From: a virus
Virus record (IMG/VR): IMGVR_UViG_3300027796_000042
Location: 1-26,866 of that record
DNA length: 26,866 bases
Strand: one strand, 5' to 3'
In this document: positions 14,426-20,676 of the stretch, one piece after another
Layout of the letters: every line of letters starts with the position of its first letter
Numbering within the stretch: the first letter of the stretch is position 1
Position numbers and translations under genes: made by a program
The notes under the pieces: model-generated
Seen by the model: the letters and a program-made list of their open reading frames with translations, nothing else
What the model was told of the DNA's origin: nothing
The model's database searches: none

Positions 14426-14703
14426 GCCGCTTGCCCTCTCTCCCGCATGGTTTCAAGATCCCCACGCGACCTGATCGGGAAGAGATCTTCCCGCCGGAGG
14501 CCAAAGAAAGCAGCGATTTTCCGTTCATTCTTGGAAGAGCGACGAACCCCTGATATAAGGTCAGAAACGTAACCCCGGTTCATACCAAGAGAATTTGCAA
14601 GATCAGTTATTGACATGTTCCTTTTTGCAAGTTCAATTTTTACGAGCCGTCGTCGTTCCCAGTCCTTTGGATATCCGACCTTTCTTGCATTCGTGTCCAT
14701 CAT
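14422..14703 (-). CDS. Ner-like HTH early regulator
   Basis: This 93-residue protein has a clear helix-turn-helix (ITDLANSLGMNRGYVSDLI) preceded by a basic N-terminus containing PKDWERRRLVKIELAKR, similar to Ner-type or XRE regulators, and a C-terminal tail with FFGLRREDLFP. In Mu, Ner lies between the repressor and transposase and represses early and repressor promoters; here it is also immediately upstream of the transposase. GAGGAGG precedes the ATGATG start. Its stop overlaps the transposase start. Confidence 0.8.
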   Translation of the reverse strand: MMDTNARKVGYPKDWERRRLVKIELAKRNMSITDLANSLGMNRGYVSDLISGVRRSSKNERKIAAFFGLRREDLFPIRSRGDLETMRERGQAA

Positions 14704-14975
14704 GTCCTCCTCTGCTCATGTTCCTTTATGTGGTCTTTCAGAAATCCTATGGTTGAATAGGCTTCATCGCGAGTTTCAATTAGAAGATCGATTGCCTTCT
14801 TCTGGTATTCGATGATCCTGACCTGGACACGATCTCTACTTTTTTGCTCAGCGATCGCGTCGTGCAGGCATGTGATCTCGCGATCCTGCCCTTGTAATCG
14901 GTGCAGTAACCGCCTGAACTCCGGGGATAGCCGCTGAAGCCGTCCCCTCTTGTTTTTTCTTTCGTTTCTCTTCAT
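14700..14975 (-). CDS. Small basic coiled-coil protein, first early gene
   Basis: With the ATG at 14975 (AAGGA upstream) this is a 91-residue protein; the frame is open to 15134 but upstream starts have no ribosome site and the sequence crosses a hairpin. It begins with a strongly basic segment (MKRNERKNKRGRLQRL) followed by a long helix with heptad character. I recognise no family. It is the first gene of the leftward early operon and overlaps the Ner-like gene. Confidence 0.6.
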   Translation of the reverse strand: MKRNERKNKRGRLQRLSPEFRRLLHRLQGQDREITCLHDAIAEQKSRDRVQVRIIEYQKKAIDLLIETRDEAYSTIGFLKDHIKEHEQRRT

Positions 14976-15325
14976 ACTTATTTTGTCCTTTGATCGGCGC
15001 AGCAGCTTGCAGGCCGTCGCGCGCCGGTCGAGATGGCGGTTCCATGCGGAACCGCTTTTTTTATGCTCATAGCCCTTCAGGGCCGATACGGCTGCCGGAG
15101 CATTGCACTCCCGGCGCGAAGCCGACTTTCGCAACCGTGCTTCGTTGAATTGGATGTTGAACGCGCGCAGCCAACGATACCGGGCGTTCAGAAGATGGAA
15201 TCTTCATTGTCAAAGACCGCGTATTCTCGACCATTTTTCGTCTAGACGAGAACTGGAAGTAGTTCCAGAAATCAAGCAAGGTTGCCGATACTCAAATAAT
15301 GGCAGCTTGCAGGGCTGGGAAACTA
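14976..15325. other. Non-coding leader of the early operon
   Basis: No convincing gene lies here. It holds a terminator-like hairpin (15036-15055), a 12-base palindrome TCGTCTAGACGA (15238-15249), an inverted repeat CTGGAA-GTAG-TTCCAG (15253-15268), and a 12-base direct repeat GCAGCTTGCAGG at 15002-15013 and 15302-15313, exactly 300 bases apart. The early transcript would have a leader of about 400 bases, which could hold transposase-binding or RNA-level control elements. Confidence 0.5.
15036..15062 (+). terminator. Hairpin with T7 tract, plus-strand orientation
   Basis: GCGGTTCC (15036-15043) pairs perfectly with GGAACCGC (15048-15055) around ATGC, followed by seven T. This is a good terminator for plus-strand RNA although all nearby genes are on the minus strand. 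A plus-strand promoter-like pair, TTGTTT and CATACT with a 17-base gap, lies at about 14950-14978. Confidence 0.7.
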
Positions 15326-15342
15326 AGTAACGAACTGTTACT
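15326..15342. promoter_or_regulatory. Repressor operator O1
   Basis: AGTAAC (15326-15331) and GTTACT (15337-15342) are perfect inverted arms around five bases. It shares the AGTAAC/GTTACT core with O2, 26 bases away. It lies between the early promoter and the early genes, so a bound repressor would block leftward transcription. Confidence 0.8.
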
Positions 15343-15367
15343 ACTTTTTCCAACGTCTGGTAAAATC

Positions 15368-15386
15368 TAGTAACGTTTCGTTACTA
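15368..15386. promoter_or_regulatory. Repressor operator O2
   Basis: A perfect 19-base palindrome, TAGTAACG-TTT-CGTTACTA. It covers the expected start site of the leftward early promoter. The near-identical core of O1 indicates the same protein binds both, most likely the divergently encoded S24-type repressor; the Ner-like protein is the alternative. Confidence 0.85.
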
Positions 15387-15388
15387 TT

Positions 15389-15418
15389 ACTTTATCGTCG
15401 ATATATCGTATTTGTCAA
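15389..15418 (-). promoter_or_regulatory. Leftward early promoter
   Basis: On the minus strand TTGACA (15418-15413) is followed after 18 bases by TAAAGT (15394-15389), a strong sigma-70-type match. The predicted start near 15382 lies inside O2. It would drive the small basic protein, Ner-like gene, A, B and the rest of the early operon. Confidence 0.75.
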
Positions 15419-15436
15419 GATATTTCGACGAGGAAT

Positions 15437-16141
15437 ATGAGGAAATATCGTAATATTATGAATTGGATACGAATAATCGACAGTATTGAGAAATATTACC
15501 CGAATGAAAGTATTGCAAAACGCCTAGATGTGAGGCCGCAATTCATTTCTGACTTAAAATCTGGAAAGTCAAAGAATCCGGGAGCCGATTTTGTGTTACG
15601 ATTAATCGACGTATATAAGATTAATCCAAATTGGCTACTTACGGATGAAGGGGTAATGATCCTTGAATCGAGTAAAGTTCTAGACGCCACCCCTACCAGA
15701 ATCCCTCTTCTTAAGCAAACGGCTTCATGTGGGCCGGGGCAGGACTGGGGCGATGCGGACATGGTCGAGGACTATATCGAGCCGCTTGCGCTCGTCCCCT
15801 CCCTTCGCGGGGCAAAGGTTTATGCCTTTCGGGTTCGCGGTAGTTCGATGATCGGCGCAGGAATTTATGATGGAGATATAGTCCTGTTCGACGGGCAGGA
15901 AAACCTTGCGCCGTCCGACGACCTATATGTGTTTGCGTTGGACGGTTCAGTTTACTGCAAATTGCTCAAGTTCGACCCGATCAGCCATCGAATCCAGATT
16001 TACTCGGTTCATTCGGCGGAACTGGAAAAGGCGGAACTTATCAAAGTGATCGATACCGACAGCCCGGACCAGATCGCCGCCTTTCATGTCTTTGGTCGTA
16101 TCTTGGCATGGGTACGCGAAAATCGTATGGTGTACCGGTAA
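15437..16141 (+). CDS. Phage repressor, HTH plus S24/LexA-like autoprotease
   Basis: This 234-residue protein combines an N-terminal HTH (SIAKRLDVRPQFISDLKSGKS, residues 25-45) with a C-terminal S24 domain. The likely nucleophile is S137 in VRGSSMIG, the general base K175 in SVYCKLLKFD, and the cleavage bond C98-G99 in TASCGPG. It should keep the prophage silent by binding the AGTAAC operators and be inactivated by RecA-stimulated self-cleavage after DNA damage. This differs from Mu c, which is not an S24 protease. The ATG at 15437 is preceded by GAGGA; a second ATG at 15458 is less well placed. It is transcribed away from the early operon. Confidence 0.92.
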   Translation: MRKYRNIMNWIRIIDSIEKYYPNESIAKRLDVRPQFISDLKSGKSKNPGADFVLRLIDVYKINPNWLLTDEGVMILESSKVLDATPTRIPLLKQTASCGPGQDWGDADMVEDYIEPLALVPSLRGAKVYAFRVRGSSMIGAGIYDGDIVLFDGQENLAPSDDLYVFALDGSVYCKLLKFDPISHRIQIYSVHSAELEKAELIKVIDTDSPDQIAAFHVFGRILAWVRENRMVYR

Positions 16142-16162
16142 AAAAAAGGAGAACAAACAACA

Positions 16163-16630
16163 ATGAATAGAACCATAAAGATTGTATTACTTGTTGCGAT
16201 ACCTGCATTGATCTTAATTTCTATTATTGCAGGATGGCTGGGAGAACGGAGCGTTACCTCGCTACACAATTTTGGATGTTATTCTATGGCTTACTCTTGG
16301 TCTGAGCAAGAAGGAGAACATCAGAACTTGGCAGAACTTTACGTTTGTAACGGCCCCTTGGATATTGATACATTGCAAAGGCTATGTTCAAAAAAGAAAA
16401 GGCTGTATGAGCATGGAAAATATTCCTCTTACACTCTAGTGGTATTCGCAGACAAGAACTCCGTTTGTCGCTCAAATAATCCAATAACGGCCTTGTATGG
16501 TGATGAGCTTGAAAAGCTTCAGCATATAATTGCGTTTTACTCGTATGTCCCGAGCAACGGATATTCACAGCTTGAGTATTACGCCAAAAATGCTGCAGAA
16601 AGCATGAGCAAAGAAATAAAGGTTCAGTAA
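16163..16630 (+). CDS. Membrane-anchored hypothetical protein cotranscribed with repressor
   Basis: This 155-residue protein has an N-terminal hydrophobic anchor (residues 6-24, KIVLLVAIPALILISIIAGW) and an extracytoplasmic-looking domain with four cysteines (FGCYS, VCNGP, RLCSK, SVCRS), which could form two disulfides. It starts 22 bases after the repressor stop with AGGAG upstream and is followed by a strong terminator, so it is expressed in the lysogen. I recognise no family. A superinfection-exclusion or lysogenic conversion role is suggested by context only. Base composition is more AT-rich than the morphogenesis genes. Confidence 0.7.
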   Translation: MNRTIKIVLLVAIPALILISIIAGWLGERSVTSLHNFGCYSMAYSWSEQEGEHQNLAELYVCNGPLDIDTLQRLCSKKKRLYEHGKYSSYTLVVFADKNSVCRSNNPITALYGDELEKLQHIIAFYSYVPSNGYSQLEYYAKNAAESMSKEIKVQ

Positions 16631-16640
16631 CGATCCTGCC

Positions 16641-16668
16641 GCCCCGGATGAATTTCCGGGGCTTTTTT
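16641..16668 (+). terminator. Terminator of the repressor operon (CCCCGG family)
   Basis: A 7-bp stem GCCCCGG/CCGGGGC (16641-16647 with 16656-16662) around an 8-base loop, followed by six T. It has the same stem as the terminators at 7046-7068 and 18223-18243. Confidence 0.92.
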
Positions 16669-16750
16669 ATGCCCGCCCAGAAACTTCGGGGGCAATGTGC
16701 ATTTGTCCTGTCGGGAAAGAGGCCAGAATACCCCTGAAAGGCACAAAAAC

Positions 16751-16832
16751 CCGTTAGAAAACCGTTAGAAGGTAAAAATGAGATAGTTTGACACAAACCG
16801 CCCCGCCCTGCCATTTTTCGTGATAAACTATC
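16751..16832 (+). promoter_or_regulatory. Promoter and operator region of the Rex-like operon
   Basis: CCGTTAGAA occurs twice, at 16751-16759 and 16762-16770, eleven bases apart. GATAGTTT (16782-16789) and AAACTATC (16825-16832) are perfect inverted arms. The right arm overlaps an extended -10-like TGATAAACT (16821-16829), about 37 bases before the start codon. A tight regulator site covering the promoter is likely. The TTGACA at 16788-16793 is too far from this -10 to act as its -35. Confidence 0.5.
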
Positions 16833-16865
16833 CCTATCAAAGAAAACCAATTCAGGGGATGGAAT

Positions 16866-17786
16866 ATGGCAAAAAAGGAAGTGGCCTTACGATGTTATGA
16901 AATTAAGTCTGTATCCGAGTCGGTGTCAAAAAGCGATGAGCTTTATGATGATTTTCTTCAATTTATGAAAGGAACGCGAACGGTAGAGAATCGCGTAATT
17001 CGTTTTACAGATGCCGAGCATGATGGCGAATCAGATTGTGTATCCTATTTTGAAGAAATAAAGGGAACACTTTTTTGTTTCATGTTTCGATCGCATGCCG
17101 GGACGCCTATCACCATAGACTCGGAGTTTTTAAGTAAGCCATCAGTTACGCCTGAACAAATGCTTACAGAAAATGATGAAACGGCGCTTGGTTTCATTAA
17201 AGCCCATACTTATATTCTTATGAACAAGCACTTCATCGTATTTCGAAGTGGACAGCTCAAGGCAGAGGATATCTCGATCTACATACGTCAGATCCTAAAA
17301 GGAACCCCTAAGTACGCAAAAAAGGAAGTCTTATTCACAATTAAACCATGTCTAAAATCTACTTTCGATAAATCGCGTATAAAATCATTAGAGTTGAAAA
17401 GCGGATACCGATTGAATGAAAGGTCTGTAGTTTCGTCGTTCGTTCAAAGAATAGAAGACCAACTACTTAAATCGGTACTTGACGCCAAGGATATCGCGAG
17501 AATAAAACCTGAGAATATTATTGAAGCCAGTGTAATGCTTCGGTTCAAGAAACCAGATACAACGACTGAAGAAGACGTCTTGCGAAGTTTTTTAGGATCT
17601 GTTAACACTGATGATGCGATCATTCGAGACAAGCGCAACCAAACGATCAAGCCGGATGAAATTCTCTTGAGAAGCTATCCGCGTGTAAGCTTCTTAGCCA
17701 ATAACTACCCGGATCGAGCCGAGATTTTATCTGAGATGCTATCGCTATTACATGAGGCAATAGATGATAAAAAAAACCATAACTAG
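16866..17786 (+). CDS. RexA-like phage-exclusion protein
   Basis: This 306-residue soluble protein resembles lambda RexA (279 residues) by pattern. Shared features by eye include a DETALGF motif (about residue 108) where I recall DESLGF in RexA, preceded by a TPEQML-type helix where RexA has SVEDIK, followed by an alternating beta strand pattern (YILMNKHFIVFRSG), then FTIKPCLK where RexA has an IEPLMR-like strand. In lambda, RexA is a cytoplasmic DNA-binding sensor that activates the RexB membrane channel upon superinfection. The gene lies downstream of the repressor and overlaps a four-TM partner gene, the same context as lambda rexAB. The similarity is from memory, not from an alignment, and needs a profile search. 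Confidence 0.65.
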   Translation: MAKKEVALRCYEIKSVSESVSKSDELYDDFLQFMKGTRTVENRVIRFTDAEHDGESDCVSYFEEIKGTLFCFMFRSHAGTPITIDSEFLSKPSVTPEQMLTENDETALGFIKAHTYILMNKHFIVFRSGQLKAEDISIYIRQILKGTPKYAKKEVLFTIKPCLKSTFDKSRIKSLELKSGYRLNERSVVSSFVQRIEDQLLKSVLDAKDIARIKPENIIEASVMLRFKKPDTTTEEDVLRSFLGSVNTDDAIIRDKRNQTIKPDEILLRSYPRVSFLANNYPDRAEILSEMLSLLHEAIDDKKNHN

Positions 17787-18213
17787 ACTACTAATTATCG
17801 TAGTTGTGTTCATCCTTTTTTCGATGATTTCACTTCATATTCCCAGCAAACCTGCTGACTTGTTTTATACAATTGCAGGAATTATGTTCTCGATAGCGTT
17901 TAGTCAGTTAATATCTTTTGATCTTACGAAGATAAAAAACGAGTTAATCTATACTAGTTTTTTTAAAAGTATCGAAGAGGTTAAGTGTGGTTTTTTCCTG
18001 TGTTTCTCATTGTCTTCAGTAGCGATATTATTACTAAATGTTCCGAAGTCGCTCCCTGAAATTTCAATCAAGCAATTTACTTTCAAGATAGAAAGTCTTT
18101 GTATGCTATTTCTGCTTTACTCGATTTTGTATTTTGTTATGAACTTCGAGGTATTGTATAAAACTAAAAACAAAATCGATAAGATGATACGACAAGAGCA
18201 AGAATGCGAGTAG
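17764..18213 (+). CDS. RexB-like four-helix membrane protein
   Basis: This 149-residue protein has four hydrophobic helices: about residues 9-26 (LLIIVVVFILFSMISLHI), 33-53 (LFYTIAGIMFSIAFSQL), 76-94 (FFLCFSLSSVAILLLNV) and 111-130 (CMLFLLYSILYFVMNF), then a charged tail ending RQEQECE. Lambda RexB has 144 residues, four TM helices and a TREQE ending. RexB forms an ion channel that depolarises the cell when activated by RexA. The start overlaps the RexA-like stop by 23 bases, indicating coupled translation. The topology is plain; the family assignment is inferred from the pair. Confidence 0.62.
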   Translation: MIKKTITRLLIIVVVFILFSMISLHIPSKPADLFYTIAGIMFSIAFSQLISFDLTKIKNELIYTSFFKSIEEVKCGFFLCFSLSSVAILLLNVPKSLPEISIKQFTFKIESLCMLFLLYSILYFVMNFEVLYKTKNKIDKMIRQEQECE

Positions 18214-18222
18214 CGATTCAGA

Positions 18223-18252
18223 GCCCCGGATAACCTCCGGGGCTTTTCTTTT
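18223..18252 (+). terminator. Terminator of the Rex-like operon (CCCCGG family)
   Basis: A perfect stem GCCCCGG/CCGGGGC (18223-18229 with 18237-18243), loop ATAACCT, then TTTTCTTTT. It separates the lysogeny genes from the rightward late operon. It is nearly identical, in inverted orientation, to the hairpin at 7046-7068. Confidence 0.93.
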
Positions 18253-18266
18253 ATCTCCTCCGCTTG

Positions 18267-18288
18267 ATTTATCCCGTTTAGAGTCCCC
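18267..18288 (+). promoter_or_regulatory. Late promoter box, rightward late operon
   Basis: Reads ATTTATCC, CG, TTTAGAGT, CC, CC and matches the box at 7019-7040 at 18 of 22 positions. It is 28 bases before the gpI start, directly after a CCCCGG terminator, exactly as in the leftward late operon. It is probably the binding site or promoter element for a shared late activator. Confidence 0.6.
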
Positions 18289-18315
18289 CTTTCTGAATCG
18301 GCGTAAGCTGACAGC

Positions 18316-19296
18316 ATGAAAACACGAACGAGGGAAATTGCGAAAGTCGGGATCTTTGGATCGATCGACAACCCCACCATCGTCACGGAAAAAGACCTCA
18401 AAGAGATCGCGGAAACCTTCCCGGAAATCAAGAAGGCGCCGGTACAGTTCGGACACTGGGGGGACGCGGCCAATCCCCGGCTCGCGAATGTCGTTGCGGT
18501 CAAGTTTGATCCCGTTGCGAAATCACTTTCAGCCGACATCGACGAAGACGAAACGCTCAGCAACGCCGTCGAGGAGGGGTATTACCCCGACGTATCGATC
18601 GGCGCGAAACAGCGCGCTTCGGACGGCAAGATGTATCTTCATCATCTCGCATACCTCGGACAGGAAGCGCCCGCGGTCAAGGATCTCATCGACTCCATCA
18701 AGGGGCCGCTCGGGATCGCCGCGTCCGATGTCGCGGATGTGCGCCTCATGCCCGCCCCGAGTTCTCGTGCTCTCATTCTTTCCGAGCCCTTTAATGAAAA
18801 TAACATAAAGGGAAATGAAGGAACGCCGCCTGCGGCGAGTCCGAACCCGGGCTCCAATCCCCCCGCAGGCGGCAAGACTTCATCTCCAAATCCCAAGGAG
18901 GAAACCCAAGTGACGGAAGAAAAGGCTGCCGAAATTCAGGCAGAAAACAAGCGTCTCAAGGACGAAAACGATCGCAAGGACATGCTTCTTTCCGATTCGG
19001 AAAAGAAGCAGAAGGACGCGGAGAAGGACAAGCTTCGCGCCTCAATGGACGGTCGCGTACCGAAGGCCATGCAGGATCGCGTCGTCGCGCTTGCCGATTC
19101 CTTCGACGACGCGAAGACGATTGTGCTTTCCGACGGCGATGCGAAGCGCACGCTCCGTCCGACGGAAGTCCTCGCTGAGGTCTTCTCCGCGCTCCCTCCG
19201 CTGGTCGAGCCCGGAGCCCTCAATCTGAGCGACGGTGATTCCGCCGCGTCACCTGTTAAGCCCGGCGCCGCGCGCGCCATGATGGGCCACGTATAA
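18316..19296 (+). CDS. I: Mu gpI-like head maturation protease with scaffold domain
   Basis: This 326-residue protein matches the Mu I protease family. The N-terminal protease region includes APVQFGHWGDAANPRLANVV (about residues 42-61) and then NAVEEGYYPDVSIGAK and LHHLAYLGQEAPAV, conserved-looking segments of phage prohead proteases. A proline and glycine-rich linker (residues 160-195) joins it to a charged, helical scaffold region ending in a short C-terminal segment. The protease cleaves the scaffold and itself as the prohead matures. An internal start gives the scaffold alone. The ribosome site at 18316 is weak. Confidence 0.88.
   Translation: MKTRTREIAKVGIFGSIDNPTIVTEKDLKEIAETFPEIKKAPVQFGHWGDAANPRLANVVAVKFDPVAKSLSADIDEDETLSNAVEEGYYPDVSIGAKQRASDGKMYLHHLAYLGQEAPAVKDLIDSIKGPLGIAASDVADVRLMPAPSSRALILSEPFNENNIKGNEGTPPAASPNPGSNPPAGGKTSSPNPKEETQVTEEKAAEIQAENKRLKDENDRKDMLLSDSEKKQKDAEKDKLRASMDGRVPKAMQDRVVALADSFDDAKTIVLSDGDAKRTLRPTEVLAEVFSALPPLVEPGALNLSDGDSAASPVKPGAARAMMGHV
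18910..19296 (+). CDS. Z: Nested scaffold protein, Mu gpZ-like (internal in-frame start)
   Basis: A perfect AAGGAGG lies 8 bases before an in-frame GTG at 18910 inside the gpI gene, just after the flexible linker. The 128-residue product (VTEEKAAEIQAENKRLKDEN onward) is the coiled-coil scaffold domain alone. Mu encodes its scaffold Z the same way, as does lambda C/Nu3. The ribosome site is far stronger than that of the full gene, consistent with scaffold being made in excess of protease. Confidence 0.82.
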   Translation: MTEEKAAEIQAENKRLKDENDRKDMLLSDSEKKQKDAEKDKLRASMDGRVPKAMQDRVVALADSFDDAKTIVLSDGDAKRTLRPTEVLAEVFSALPPLVEPGALNLSDGDSAASPVKPGAARAMMGHV

Positions 19297-19307
19297 GGAG
19301 TGGAGCT

Positions 19308-19652
19308 ATGAATTCAGTCGTTGGTACTGTCGACGTCACCGAGGATCCGATCCTCCGGGGCGATCATCACATCGTAACCGCGTTTCCGCTCAAGGATGGC
19401 CTTTCGGGCCTCAAGAAGGGAATGCTTCTCAAGGTCGATACCGGCGAGTATGTCCCGTGCGCGGGAACCGGTACCGAAGATCCCGTCGCGGTACTTCTCG
19501 AAGTACCAACGCTTCCTACGTCGGCGGCCGTCGAGCCTGTTGCCGTGCATGGCGGCGTCCGGCGCGATAAGCTCGTCTATTCGGACGGGACCACCGCGAT
19601 CACCGATGCCTATGTGGAGCTGCTCCGCAAAAACGGCATCTACGCAATCTAA
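19308..19652 (+). CDS. Head decoration protein, lambda gpD-like
   Basis: This 114-residue protein has the size, beta-rich composition and position (between scaffold and major capsid) of a gpD-type decoration protein that trimerises on the capsid surface and stabilises it after DNA packaging. Features include GLKKGMLLKVDTGEYVPC (residues 35-52) and the family-like VAVHGGVRRDKLVY near residue 78. The ribosome site GGAG precedes the ATG. It starts 12 bases after the gpI stop. Confidence 0.8.
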   Translation: MNSVVGTVDVTEDPILRGDHHIVTAFPLKDGLSGLKKGMLLKVDTGEYVPCAGTGTEDPVAVLLEVPTLPTSAAVEPVAVHGGVRRDKLVYSDGTTAITDAYVELLRKNGIYAI

Positions 19653-19672
19653 AGGATTGAAGGAGAACAAAT

Positions 19673-20665
19673 ATGTCTATCAATGTTTCCGGAACGCTTC
19701 GTCCGTTCTTTACCCAGGACGCCATCGCTGAAGCGGTCGCGTCGATGCCCAAGCCGCAGACCCCGCTGACCGATCTCCTCTTTCCGATCGCGAAGCGCAA
19801 GCAGAAGACCAGCCCCTATGTCGCCGAAGGCGATGTTGAGGATGTCGTCGGATCGGTACCGGTAATCCGCCGGGGCGGCGCTTCGTATTCGGTCGACGGC
19901 AAGTCGACGGGTATCAAGCTCATCGAGGTACAGCCGATTTCTCTCAACCGTTTCGTTACGGGCAAGGAGATCAACGACCTTATTGCGCTCGGAACCAAAA
20001 CCGACATACAGGCGTTTGTGAACGAGGGGATCGAGTACCTCCGCGACAAGACGAGCCAGGCGACCGAGATCCTCGTCCGTCAGGCTCTGTCCGGAAAAAT
20101 CGAATATCCCATGGCGACGGCCGGATCGCTCGCCGAAAAGTACACCGTAAATTTCGGCACCATCAAGACGCTTGATGCGGTTACTATCGCTTCCGATGAC
20201 CTCGCCAAGCTCCAGGTGAAACTGGAAAAAATCTACCAGGCTCAGCTCGCTACCGGAGCGTCCGGCGATATCCGGATTCTCTGCGGAGACGATGTCTACC
20301 AGAAAATCGTTGCGATTGTTGTCGCGGCTGGCTCGATCGCACCGGTCGTATGGACCGAAACCGGCCTCACGCTCTTCGGAAAGTACAAGATCATGACCAT
20401 GGGCATGACGTACGTGCTCCCCGGAACGTCCGCAGCCGTCCCCGTCATCCCGACCAATTTCATCCAGACCGTCGACATCACGAACGCGGGACAGCTCTTC
20501 TACGCCGCCCTCGACGACCTGGACTCGAAGCTCGCGCCGCTTCCGTTCTACGCGAAGCCGGTCAAGATCGACGACCCGTCCGGCTACAAGATCATCTCCG
20601 AGTCGAAACCGCTCCCGGCGCCCGCGATCAGCAAGATGCGCCGCCAGCAGTTCTTGCCGGCATAA
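19673..20665 (+). CDS. Major capsid protein, lambda gpE-like
   Basis: This 330-residue protein resembles the major capsid protein E family (HK97 fold). The N-terminus (FFTQDAIAEAVASMPKPQTP, LTDLLFP) and central segments ISLNRFVTGKEINDLIALG and LRDKTSQATEILVRQALSG match the expected pattern, followed by the P-domain-like central part and a C-terminal KLAPLPFYAKPVKIDDPSGY strand. AAGGAG precedes the ATG. It forms the icosahedral shell around the scaffold made by the upstream gene. Confidence 0.9.
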   Translation: MSINVSGTLRPFFTQDAIAEAVASMPKPQTPLTDLLFPIAKRKQKTSPYVAEGDVEDVVGSVPVIRRGGASYSVDGKSTGIKLIEVQPISLNRFVTGKEINDLIALGTKTDIQAFVNEGIEYLRDKTSQATEILVRQALSGKIEYPMATAGSLAEKYTVNFGTIKTLDAVTIASDDLAKLQVKLEKIYQAQLATGASGDIRILCGDDVYQKIVAIVVAAGSIAPVVWTETGLTLFGKYKIMTMGMTYVLPGTSAAVPVIPTNFIQTVDITNAGQLFYAALDDLDSKLAPLPFYAKPVKIDDPSGYKIISESKPLPAPAISKMRRQQFLPA

Positions 20666-20676
20666 GGAAGGAAAGG

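Noticed and set aside
15067-15279. 70-codon minus-strand frame in the early leader
   Set aside because: It starts at TTG without a ribosome site, has no protein-like pattern, and crosses two palindromes that look regulatory.
16788-16829. TTGACA as -35 of a promoter for the Rex-like operon
   Set aside because: There is no -10 element at 16-18 bases; the extended -10-like TGATAAACT is 30 bases away. I kept the dyad and extended -10 instead.
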